Assembly (NCBI GenBank): GCA_016793185.1
Contig: JAEUIK010000180.1
Coordinates: 1-11,059 of the forward strand
DNA: 11,059 bases
Origin: Planctomycetaceae bacterium
GTDB taxonomy: Bacteria; Planctomycetota; Planctomycetia; Pirellulales; JAEUIK01
Direction: 5' to 3'
Below the pieces are notes generated by a model. It made no database searches. It saw only the letters and a program-made list of their open reading frames with translations, and was not told the DNA's origin. The translations under genes and the position numbers were made by a program. Shown piece by piece: positions 1 to 7,239 of the stretch (position 1 is the first letter of the stretch; each line of letters opens with the position of its first letter).

Positions 1-56
1 GTGCTGCGACGGCACTGGCGCCTGCACTACGACGCTTCTACGGACAATTACCAGCT

Positions 57-2195
57 ATGGCGCGGCCCCGCCTTCGCTCTCCCGAGCAATCCTTTCCGGT
101 GCGGTTCCTGCTGGGGCTGTATGAGTTCGCCGCGTCGCTGCGGCTGGCGGTCGTGTTGCTCTTTGCCGCGGCTTTCGTGCTCGGCTGGGCCACGTTCGTC
201 GAAAGCGAGTACGGCACCCGCGCCGTGCAGTTCGGCATCTACGGCGCGTGGTGGTTTACGCTGCTGTTCGCGCTGCTGGCGGTCAACATCTTTGCCGCCG
301 CGGCGATTCGCTATCCCTGGAAGCGCTACCAGACAGGCTTTGTCATCACCCACATCGGGCTCTTGACGCTCTTGCTGGGCTGCCTTCTCAGCCGGCGCGG
401 GGGGATCGACGCCCAGATGCCGATCGTGGAAGGGGAAGCCGGCCAGCGCGCCTTCGAAGATACCGAGCACTTCGAGTTGACTGTCGTCCCGCAACGCGCC
501 GCTACGTCCGCCGCGACCGAGGCTACGAGCAACAAGCCGCAGGACGAGCTCGTGGAAGTGACGCATGTCCCCTTCGTCGGCGGACCCTTCAACTGGGAAG
601 ACTACCAGCACAAGTCGCCGTTTCCCTGGCGCTTCGCCCAGCGCGACCAGGGACTCATCTACGATCACGACGGCATCCGGCTCGAAGTACTCGACTATTA
701 CAGCAATAGCGAGGAAGTGCCGGCTCCGCACCTGCGGCTCAAGCTCAGCAGCCCGCGCATTCCTCGACCAGGACCGGATGGCAAGGAAGTCCTGCCGCCA
801 GAGATCTGGACGCGGCACGAGTTTTCGCTCGAGGATGGCTCGCACGTCCAACCGCCGCGCCCCTTTGGATTAGGGATGCGGCAGCGCGTCGGCGGCGGCC
901 AGATCGTCTTCTGGCTCGCCGGCAGCGAGGCCGAACGGCAGGCGTTTCTGGCCAGCGCGCCGGATTCGTCGGTGGGTCTCGGCGAGCGCGGACAGGTCGT
1001 GCTGCACGCGGGTGGGCAGAAGCACTCGTTCCTGGTCTCCGAAAAGCTCGGCCAGCCTGCCTTCCCGCTGGGTGAGTCGGGCCTCACCGCCGAGGTCGTC
1101 AACTACTATGCCTCGCCGGCGCCCAAGCCCGGCGCCGCGCCGGGGCGGCTCGAATTGATCGAGTCGCAGAATCCCGGCGGATCGCCGAACCCGGCCGTCG
1201 AGATCCTGTTGCGCCAGGGGGACGCCGAGCCCTTGCGGATGCTGTTGTTCGCGACGATGCCCGAGCTGAACGAACAGGCCTATGGCCTGAACGTTTTCGG
1301 CAGCTACTGGTTTGACTTCGGGGGGCAATCGAGTGAAGAGCTGCTCGCGATGAAGGGGGAATCGCGGATCGACATCATTCAGGGGCAGGACGAGAAGCTC
1401 TACTACCGCTACTTCAACCGCCGCGAGGTGCCGATCGTGGCCGAGCTGCCGCGCGATGGCACGCCGGTCGACGCCTTCAAGATGCCGATCGCACAGTTGC
1501 GGATGAAGGTCGAGCGCTTGGTACCGGCCACCAAGCCCGAGCGCCAGGTGCTGCCGCTGGCGTTCAAGAAAGAAACGCTCCCGACCGATGCCTTCCGCGC
1601 CGCCAAAGTGCGCGCCACGGTCGACGGCAACCAGGAGGAATTCTGGCTGGTGGGCTTGCCCCCGGCGATCCTGGCGCCGATCCCGTCGCCGCTCAGCGAG
1701 CGCGTGGTGGCAGGGCAGGGGAGGAGCGTCGTCATCCGCTTCCCGCTCGACGAGGTCGACGTGGGCTTCAAGATTCGCCTCGACGAGTTCGAGCGCAAGC
1801 TCGACCCCGGCACGAGCCAGGCGTCGCACTTCGGCAGCCAGGTCGCCTTTCTGGAGCCGAAAGAATCGCTGACCAAACAGGGACTCGCCCGCAGCATCAG
1901 CATGAATGCGCCCGTGGACTTTTCGGATCCGGGATCGGGCAAGTCGTATCGCCTGTTCCAAGAGGCCTATCGCGGGCCGTTTCCCCAGGGCAGCCGCGAG
2001 TACCAGCTGAGCATGCGCCGCAGCGAGCGGGCTTCGACCAGCCTGCCCGAGCAAGTCTATATCTCGATTCTCACGGTCAACTACGACCCGGGCCGCGGCG
2101 TCAAGGCGATTGGCTGCCTGTTGGTCGTGGCGGGCATCGTGACCATGTTCTACATGCGGGCGTATTTCTTTCCGCAGAAGAAGACCACCGCGTAA
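57..2195 (+). CDS. resB: ResB/CcsB-like cytochrome c biogenesis protein
   Basis: Probable ResB (CcsB/Ccs1) subunit of System II cytochrome c maturation, which works with CcsA to move haem across the membrane and ligate it to CxxCH motifs of apocytochromes. From the ATG at 57 it has 712 residues. Three hydrophobic segments lie near the N-terminus (about 25-47, 60-83, 93-112), followed by a large outside domain (about 115-680) and a last membrane segment (about 685-703), which is ResB topology. His99, in the third segment (GFVITHIGLL), is a candidate for the conserved transmembrane haem histidine of CcsB. The end has the family pattern: a 'MNAPVDF' strand near 616, then 'NYDPGRGVKAIG' running into the final helix. 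The start is uncertain: the frame is open back to base 3 with no ATG, GTG or TTG before 57, and no strong ribosome site precedes 57, so the true start may lie outside the window. ccsA follows after 31 bases, so co-transcription is likely. Family call is firm; start is not. Confidence 0.85.
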   Translation: MARPRLRSPEQSFPVRFLLGLYEFAASLRLAVVLLFAAAFVLGWATFVESEYGTRAVQFGIYGAWWFTLLFALLAVNIFAAAAIRYPWKRYQTGFVITHIGLLTLLLGCLLSRRGGIDAQMPIVEGEAGQRAFEDTEHFELTVVPQRAATSAATEATSNKPQDELVEVTHVPFVGGPFNWEDYQHKSPFPWRFAQRDQGLIYDHDGIRLEVLDYYSNSEEVPAPHLRLKLSSPRIPRPGPDGKEVLPPEIWTRHEFSLEDGSHVQPPRPFGLGMRQRVGGGQIVFWLAGSEAERQAFLASAPDSSVGLGERGQVVLHAGGQKHSFLVSEKLGQPAFPLGESGLTAEVVNYYASPAPKPGAAPGRLELIESQNPGGSPNPAVEILLRQGDAEPLRMLLFATMPELNEQAYGLNVFGSYWFDFGGQSSEELLAMKGESRIDIIQGQDEKLYYRYFNRREVPIVAELPRDGTPVDAFKMPIAQLRMKVERLVPATKPERQVLPLAFKKETLPTDAFRAAKVRATVDGNQEEFWLVGLPPAILAPIPSPLSERVVAGQGRSVVIRFPLDEVDVGFKIRLDEFERKLDPGTSQASHFGSQVAFLEPKESLTKQGLARSISMNAPVDFSDPGSGKSYRLFQEAYRGPFPQGSREYQLSMRRSERASTSLPEQVYISILTVNYDPGRGVKAIGCLLVVAGIVTMFYMRAYFFPQKKTTA

Positions 2196-2214
2196 CGGGG
2201 GAGCGAATCCCCTC

Positions 2215-2220
2215 GAGGAA
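2215..2220 (+). promoter_or_regulatory. Ribosome binding site of ccsA
   Basis: GAGGAA lies six bases before the ATG at 2227, inside the 31-base gap after resB. It supports the long N-terminus of CcsA rather than an internal start such as Met53. Confidence 0.6.
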
Positions 2221-2226
2221 GTTGCC

Positions 2227-5178
2227 ATGACGAGTTCCTTGCCGATCAACAACCGCGTTGCCGCGAGCCTGAGGCGCCAGCCCTCGGAGTCTGCCGCAAA
2301 CTCGCACATTCTCCGATGCGGTGCACGAGGGTTCGGCGCTCGTCGGGCCGCGCGCGGCTTCGCGTATCTCGTCGCGGCCAGCATGTTCGTGTACTCGGCC
2401 GGCGGTGCCACAGCGGCCGAAGACCCGGCAACCGCGATCGATTGGACTCCCTGGAAGGCGTTGCCGGTCTATCACGACGGCCGCATCATGCCCCTCGACA
2501 GCTTCGCGCGCAGCGCGGTCGAGATCATCTGCCACAAGGAGAAGCCCGAGTTCGATCCCCAGGGAACGCTCTCGGCCGACGAGTACAAGGCGGCCGAGCA
2601 AGCGGGCATTCGCTCGCTCTTTCCCGACGGCAAGCCGCGCAAGTTCCAGTCGGCCGAGCTGGTCCTGAGCTGGATCGCCGAGCCGGAGAAGTGGGAGCAG
2701 GTGCCGTTCCTGATCGCCGAGCATGAGGCGTTGCGCAAGCTGTTGGAGCTCCCCCTGGTGGGTCCCCGGGGTCAGAAGCTCAAGTATGTCTCGCCCGCCC
2801 AGATCAAGGCTTCGGACGCATTCCAGCAAAAGCTGCTCGACCTGCGCGATCGGCAGCGGCAAGCGCAAGCCGAAGAAACCCAGCTCGAGCTCGACGACCT
2901 CGACACCAAGTTCACGGAACTGGTCAACGCGCTCGAACTGCACCAGCAGCTCATCTTCGGCGTAACGCTCGACGTCACGGCCCGCAAGAACTTCGACCGG
3001 CAGATGACGCTCACCGAGGAGATTTGGACGAAGCTCCAAGGAAGCCTCGGACTCTTCCAGCAGTCGGACCAGGAGAACGGCCTGGCCGGCGACATCAAGC
3101 AGGCCCAGCAGGCGCTGCAGACCTTGAGCCAATGGAACGCGCAGAATTTCATTCCGTTCCGCGAGGTTGATGGCCCGGCCGTTTCGCTCGCCCAGGCGAC
3201 CGCCAAGATCGGCCGCGAGATGCAGGCCCTCGAGCAGCGACTGCGGGATCAGCCCCCCGAGCTCGAGGCGGACCGCCTCGCCACGCTGCGCAAGACGTTC
3301 GGCGAGTTGACGGCCCAGGCGCAGCTCCTGAGCGCGCAAGCCCAGCAGCTCAGCGATTCGATCTACGAGAACGGCGAAACGCTCTGCATCGTGCCGGCCC
3401 TGCGGGCGACGGCGCTCGAAAAAGACCGCGACACGATGGACGAGGCGGAGCCCTGGCTCGATCTGCAGACGATCGTCACGGCCTCGCCCGCGGCGTTGGC
3501 CGCGTACCCGCAGACCGAGCTGGCCGCGGTGCGCGGTTCGTTCGAGCGGATGCGCAAGGCGTATGCCGAGCGCTCGGTCCAGCCGGCGGCGCTCGGCAAG
3601 GCGCTGGCCGAGTTCTCCGACTCGGTCCGCAAGTTGGGCGAGGCGACCGAACCGCTGCGAGCCGAACTGCCGATCAAGAATCGCGACGACGATATGTTGC
3701 GCTACACGGCCTACCCGCCTCCCAGCCGCACTGCGACGGAGCTGCGCTACAACGAAACCAACCCGTTCTTTGCCAGCTGGATCATCAGTCTGCTGGCGTT
3801 CTTCGCCTTCGGATTGTTTGTCATCGGCATTCGCTCGCGCTGGATTTACATTCTGGGAATGGTGATCCTGTTGGCCGGCCTCGGCTGGGCCGCGTATGGG
3901 TTTGCCATGCGGGTGAAGATCACCGGCTGGGCGCCGGTCACGAACATGTACGAGACGGTCGTCTTCGTCCCGTTCGTGGTGTCGCTGCTGGGGGCCTGGT
4001 TCGCCCTGCTGCCGCTCTTGTGGCCGGGCCTCAAGAATGCCTGGCGGCTCTCGGCCATTCCCGGCACCTGGGAAGCGAGCCCGCTCTCGGCCGAGCAGCT
4101 TGCCTTGTGGCAGCCCGCCACTTGGAATCGCGGCGGCTGGCTGCTGCTCTTGCCGCGCGTGGGTCTCGCGCTGCTGATCGGCTGGATCTCGGCCTGGGCG
4201 CCATACGCCGCCGGGGGACGGACCATCATCAATCTGCTGCCCAACGTCGATGCGGGGCAGAACCTCCCCGACCTGAACGACTGGATTACCTGGGCCACGG
4301 GCCTGTGCGTGCTGCTGCCGACGATGTGGTATCTGCCGCGCGCCATTCTAAGCGCGGTGCTCGGCACGCTGGTCGTGCCGCTGAGCGCCCGCGGCCAAAT
4401 GCAGCACCTCGCTCCGCAGGTAATGCAGCGTTGGCCCTTTGCCTTGGCGGCCACCTTCACCGCGTTCCTCGGCGCGTGCATCGCCTGGTACTCGCCGGTG
4501 CTGCCGAAGGGTTTTTCACCGCTGCAGCCCGTGCTCCGCGATAACTTCTGGCTGCTGATCCACGTGTTGACGATCGTGGCGAGTTACGGCGCCGGGGCGC
4601 TGGCCTGGGGATTGGGCAACATCGGGTTGCTCTATTATCTGTTCGGCCGCTATCGGCAGCCGACCTTCTCGGTGGCCATGGCCGCAGGGCACCGCACGGC
4701 CGAGGGCGCCGCGGCACATGCCGTCCCGCAAGGAAATCATCCTCCCGAGGCTTGCGCCGAACTGGCCAGCTATGTCTACAAGGCGGTGCAAGTGGCGGTC
4801 GTGCTGCTGGCCGCCGGGACGATCCTCGGCGCACTCTGGGCCGACGTCGCCTGGGGACGCTTCTGGGGATGGGACCCGAAGGAGGTCTGGGCCCTGATTT
4901 CGCTCTTGGTCTATATCGCCATCCTGCACGGCCGTTTTGCCGGACTCGTCGGCAACTTCGGCCTGTGCGTGGGCGCCGTGCTGGGCGCGTCGGCGATCAT
5001 CATGTCGTGGTACGGCGTGAACTTCGTCCTCGGCGTGGGCTTGCACTCGTACGGCTTCGGCGCCGGCGGGCAGTGGTACGTGCTGGGAGGCGTGATCGCC
5101 AACTGGGTACTGGTCGCCTTTGCCACGGCACGCTACCTGATGGAAACCACGCGGGTCGCCAAGGTCGCCGTGCAGTAG
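2227..5178 (+). CDS. ccsA: CcsA/ResC-like cytochrome c biogenesis protein with large N-terminal domain
   Basis: Haem handling and export subunit of System II cytochrome c maturation, partner of the ResB protein just upstream. The 983 residues begin with a basic stretch and a hydrophobic signal or anchor (about 43-60), then a predicted outside region (about 64-510). This contains 'YHDGRIMPLDSFAR', a motif I associate with the N-terminal part of long CcsA proteins, and two Gln/Leu/Glu-rich probable coiled coils (about 195-260 and 315-380). From 'YNETNPFFASW' (about 508) onward come about ten or eleven hydrophobic segments. The hallmark WWD motif, WGRFWGWDPKEVWALI, starts at W876. H779 before it and H940 (LHSYGFG) after it fit the external histidines flanking WWD; H901 (LHGRF) fits the transmembrane histidine. 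The 39-residue spacing between the last two agrees with the spacing I recall in the fused CcsBA of Helicobacter. A typical stand-alone CcsA is about 300-400 residues, so more than half of this protein is extra. Identity is very secure; the role of the N-terminal part is unknown. Confidence 0.93.
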   Translation: MTSSLPINNRVAASLRRQPSESAANSHILRCGARGFGARRAARGFAYLVAASMFVYSAGGATAAEDPATAIDWTPWKALPVYHDGRIMPLDSFARSAVEIICHKEKPEFDPQGTLSADEYKAAEQAGIRSLFPDGKPRKFQSAELVLSWIAEPEKWEQVPFLIAEHEALRKLLELPLVGPRGQKLKYVSPAQIKASDAFQQKLLDLRDRQRQAQAEETQLELDDLDTKFTELVNALELHQQLIFGVTLDVTARKNFDRQMTLTEEIWTKLQGSLGLFQQSDQENGLAGDIKQAQQALQTLSQWNAQNFIPFREVDGPAVSLAQATAKIGREMQALEQRLRDQPPELEADRLATLRKTFGELTAQAQLLSAQAQQLSDSIYENGETLCIVPALRATALEKDRDTMDEAEPWLDLQTIVTASPAALAAYPQTELAAVRGSFERMRKAYAERSVQPAALGKALAEFSDSVRKLGEATEPLRAELPIKNRDDDMLRYTAYPPPSRTATELRYNETNPFFASWIISLLAFFAFGLFVIGIRSRWIYILGMVILLAGLGWAAYGFAMRVKITGWAPVTNMYETVVFVPFVVSLLGAWFALLPLLWPGLKNAWRLSAIPGTWEASPLSAEQLALWQPATWNRGGWLLLLPRVGLALLIGWISAWAPYAAGGRTIINLLPNVDAGQNLPDLNDWITWATGLCVLLPTMWYLPRAILSAVLGTLVVPLSARGQMQHLAPQVMQRWPFALAATFTAFLGACIAWYSPVLPKGFSPLQPVLRDNFWLLIHVLTIVASYGAGALAWGLGNIGLLYYLFGRYRQPTFSVAMAAGHRTAEGAAAHAVPQGNHPPEACAELASYVYKAVQVAVVLLAAGTILGALWADVAWGRFWGWDPKEVWALISLLVYIAILHGRFAGLVGNFGLCVGAVLGASAIIMSWYGVNFVLGVGLHSYGFGAGGQWYVLGGVIANWVLVAFATARYLMETTRVAKVAVQ

Positions 5179-5232
5179 CCCGCGCTTCGCACCGCAGACC
5201 TCGAGCTGGAGTGAGAAGTCGCCGGCGCGAAT

Positions 5233-5246
5233 GCTCGCGCGCGAGC
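5233..5246. other. Perfect 14-base palindrome between convergent genes
   Basis: GCTCGCGCGCGAGC is its own reverse complement and lies in the 76-base gap where ccsA (+) and the aminotransferase (-) converge. As RNA it could fold into a 5-bp stem with a 4-base loop on either strand. The position suits a bidirectional terminator, but no T-run follows on either strand, so the role is a guess. Confidence 0.3.
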
Positions 5247-5254
5247 TCCATCCC

Positions 5255-6403
5255 TCAGCTCCGCGGCTGTTTCTTGTACATCGAGCTGAAGCGGACCGGA
5301 TCGGCCAGCTCGCAGAGCGTCTCGATGCCACGCCGCAGCGTCGCCTCGCTCGCCGCATACGAAATGCGGAAGTGCGTATCCTGCCGGCTGAAGATCTTGC
5401 CGGGAATGATCAGCACGCCGCGCTCGATCGCCCGGGCCACGAACTCGCTGCCAGTGCCCCAGGGCGCCTTGGGAAAGAGGTAGAACGCGCCCCCCGGGCG
5501 GGCAATCTCGTACTTCTCGCGCAGTCCTTCGTAGATCAGATCGCGCTTGGCGCGGTACTCGTGGATATGCCCCTGCATATCGACATCGAGCGCCGCAGCT
5601 GCCGCCCACTGAAACGGCTGCGGTGCGCAGACAAAACTGTATTGCTGCAGCTTGAGCATCTCGTCGATCACCGGCGCCGGCCCGTGGGCAAAGCCGAGCC
5701 GCCAGCCCGTCATGCCATGGCTCTTGCTGAAGCCGTCGATAACCAAGACATCGGGATTGAACTGGGCCGGCGACGTGAATGGCTCGTCGTAGCAGAACAG
5801 ACGATAGATCTCGTCGCTGACAAGCGCGATCTTGCGTTCGGCCGCGAGCTCGGCCAGTGCGCGCACCTCGGCGGCGCTCGCGACGGCGCCCGTCGGATTA
5901 GCGGGACTGTTGAAGAGAATTGCCTTGGTGCGCGGCGTGATGGCGGCCGCCACTTTTTGCACATCGATCCGAAAATCGGGGTAGGTGTCGACAAGCACCC
6001 CCTTGCCTCCCACCACCCCCACCAGCGCCTGGTACATCACAAAGAAGGGATCGAAGATGATCACTTCGTCCCCCGGGTTGACCAGCGTCAACAGGGCCAG
6101 CATCAGCCCGCCGCTGGTCCCGCTGGTGACAAACAGCTTGCGATCCTGTCCCGGCAGTTCGGCCGCGACTCGCGCCGCGAGTTTCTCGCGCAGCGCGGGA
6201 ATCCCTTGCGTCGGCGAGTAGGCGTTGCGCCCCGCACGGATCGCCTGGATCGCCGCGTCCTGGACCGCTTGCGGCACGTCGAAGTCGGGCTGGCCGATCG
6301 ACAGGTTGATCGGGTCCTCGAGCTTTGCCGCCAGGTCGAAAACCTTGCGGATGCCCGAGCTGTCGAAAGTATGCATCCGGTCCGCGATCCAGGGATGAGG
6401 CAT
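5255..6403 (-). CDS. Class I/II PLP-dependent aminotransferase (AspAT-like)
   Basis: Cytoplasmic fold-type I enzyme that moves an amino group between an amino acid and a 2-oxo acid; the exact substrate cannot be read from sequence. All landmarks of aspartate-aminotransferase-like enzymes are present in 382 residues: IGQPDF near 37-42, the Gly/Ser/Thr-rich phosphate-binding stretch TSGTSGG at 93-99, NPTG at 169-172 (Asn169 contacts the cofactor), SDEIY at 196-200 (Asp197 to the pyridine nitrogen, Tyr200), the Schiff-base lysine Lys227 in GFSKSHGMTGWRLGF, and Arg346 in FRISY, the usual substrate-carboxylate ligand. Length is normal and no key residue is missing, so it should be active. The ATG at 6403 has only a weak purine-rich lead; Met10 (RMHTFDSSGIRKVF) is an alternative start at about the point where many family members begin. 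It converges with ccsA and lies 147 bases downstream of the HELVH membrane protein on the same strand. No link to cytochrome maturation is implied. Confidence 0.92.
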   Translation of the reverse strand: MPHPWIADRMHTFDSSGIRKVFDLAAKLEDPINLSIGQPDFDVPQAVQDAAIQAIRAGRNAYSPTQGIPALREKLAARVAAELPGQDRKLFVTSGTSGGLMLALLTLVNPGDEVIIFDPFFVMYQALVGVVGGKGVLVDTYPDFRIDVQKVAAAITPRTKAILFNSPANPTGAVASAAEVRALAELAAERKIALVSDEIYRLFCYDEPFTSPAQFNPDVLVIDGFSKSHGMTGWRLGFAHGPAPVIDEMLKLQQYSFVCAPQPFQWAAAAALDVDMQGHIHEYRAKRDLIYEGLREKYEIARPGGAFYLFPKAPWGTGSEFVARAIERGVLIIPGKIFSRQDTHFRISYAASEATLRRGIETLCELADPVRFSSMYKKQPRS

Positions 6404-6457
6404 CGGCAGTCTCGCTCGAATCGAAATAGGGGGGGATCAGAGAAGGGAACTACCCGG

Positions 6458-6470
6458 CGGGACACTCCCG
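6458..6470. other. Small hairpin in the gap upstream of the aminotransferase
   Basis: CGGGACACTCCCG is a perfect 5-bp inverted repeat with a 3-base loop. It lies in the 147-base space between the HELVH gene stop and the aminotransferase start, both on the minus strand. It could end the first transcript or sit in the leader of the second. A run of seven G (6429-6435) lies between it and the aminotransferase start. No T-tract and no convincing promoter boxes were found in the gap. Confidence 0.25.
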
Positions 6471-6550
6471 AACCCGCTGCGGTTCGCCGGGCCTCGGACG
6501 GCAACTAATCGAGACTCTAGCGAGAGAACGGCTCGTCGACCAGGGACCGG

Positions 6551-6970
6551 CTAACCGACTTGCCCGGGCGGCAACTCCTCGGCGGCGAAGGCCTCGCGCT
6601 CGAAGGGGTTGTCGCGATAGGGATCCCGCCCTTGCCACCACATCCACAGCGACAACCAAGCGTAGAGCGGCAAAAACAGCGGCCCCCAGCGTTCGTACTG
6701 GCGCACGTGAACCAACTCGTGGCGGCGGGCGATGTCGAGCCCCGCGGCCGTCTGGCCCAGGACGACGTGCCCCAGCGTCATTGCCATGGCGTTCCCCACC
6801 AGCGGCGCGTGCCGCAGGAGCCAGGCGGCCGCGCCCCCGTAGAATTCGAGAACCCCGCTCCGCCGTTGCGCCCGGCCCCCGGTCAGGAGTGCCGCGACTC
6901 CCAGCAACAGGCCGATCAAACTGGCCGGCCCCGCCCAGACGTACAGCAGAGGTTGCAAGAGAAACCGCAT
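6551..6970 (-). CDS. Small membrane protein with HExxH (HELVH) motif, putative metallopeptidase-like
   Basis: A 139-residue protein, possibly a minimal zinc metallopeptidase anchored in the membrane. From the ATG at 6970 it has a hydrophobic N-terminus (about 4-29), an Arg-rich turn (about 33-37), a second mildly hydrophobic stretch (about 43-54), then the motif RRHELVHVRQYERWG. Its HELVH (84-88) is the HExxH zinc signature, and Glu124 or Glu126 in NPFEREAF could be the third ligand. A Trp/Leu-rich membrane segment (about 97-112) separates the two, which is unusual for a soluble gluzincin. I recall similar small proteins with 'HVRQYERWGP' and 'DPYRDNPFERE' as uncharacterised in planctomycetes and cyanobacteria; this is memory, not a search. 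The frame extends to a TTG at 6991 preceded by AAAGAGA; I prefer the ATG because the hydrophobic segment follows it directly. It stands alone: the nearest same-strand genes are 147 and 269 bases away. Catalysis is unproven. Confidence 0.75.
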   Translation of the reverse strand: MRFLLQPLLYVWAGPASLIGLLLGVAALLTGGRAQRRSGVLEFYGGAAAWLLRHAPLVGNAMAMTLGHVVLGQTAAGLDIARRHELVHVRQYERWGPLFLPLYAWLSLWMWWQGRDPYRDNPFEREAFAAEELPPGQVG

Positions 6971-7145
6971 GAGAACCGACTCGCACCACAATCTCTTTGG
7001 GGAGCGATGCCCAGATTCGAATGGACATGCTTCTCATTGATTCTACGAACGTCAGCGGGCAAAACCCGGCGAAATCTTTCTGACCGTGGCCCAGACATTC
7101 GGCGGGCAAGTTCGATCGCGCACGGGGCTGCAAATTGGATCGGCT

Positions 7146-7166
7146 CCGGGGAACTGAGGTCCCCGG
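7146..7166 (-). terminator. Candidate terminator hairpin downstream of the envelope cassette
   Basis: CCGGGGA and TCCCCGG form a perfect 7-bp stem around a 7-base loop, about 75 bases after the stop of the DUF11 lipoprotein gene in its direction of transcription. A weaker 5-bp stem (TCGGC/GCCGA, 7223-7238) directly follows that stop codon. Neither is followed by a clear U-run, so rho-independent termination is only suggested. The rest of the 269-base gap (6971-7239) holds an isolated TAGAAT on the minus strand (7040-7045) without a matching -35 box, and no gene. Confidence 0.4.
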
Positions 7167-7239
7167 CTCGTCGTGCTCTGCGGCCAGCGTAGGAGCCGCA
7201 CGCCGCGTGACGAACATCCGGGTCGGCAAGAAGGCCGAA

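Noticed and set aside
870..2411. 513-codon minus-strand frame under resB and the start of ccsA
   Set aside because: Compositional shadow (Arg/Leu/Gly/Ala-rich) opposite a recognisable ResB; no start context or motifs.
6429..6435. Run of seven G as a possible phase-variation tract before the aminotransferase
   Set aside because: Short, outside the coding region and not between promoter boxes that can be recognised; a housekeeping-type enzyme is an unlikely target.
5231..6508. 425-codon + strand frame opposite the aminotransferase
   Set aside because: The opposite strand encodes an aminotransferase with every catalytic residue; this frame has no recognisable feature.
6450..7229. 259-codon minus-strand frame overlapping the HELVH gene
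   Set aside because: Arg/Pro-rich translation in a different frame over a gene with a conserved motif and membrane segments; a shadow frame.
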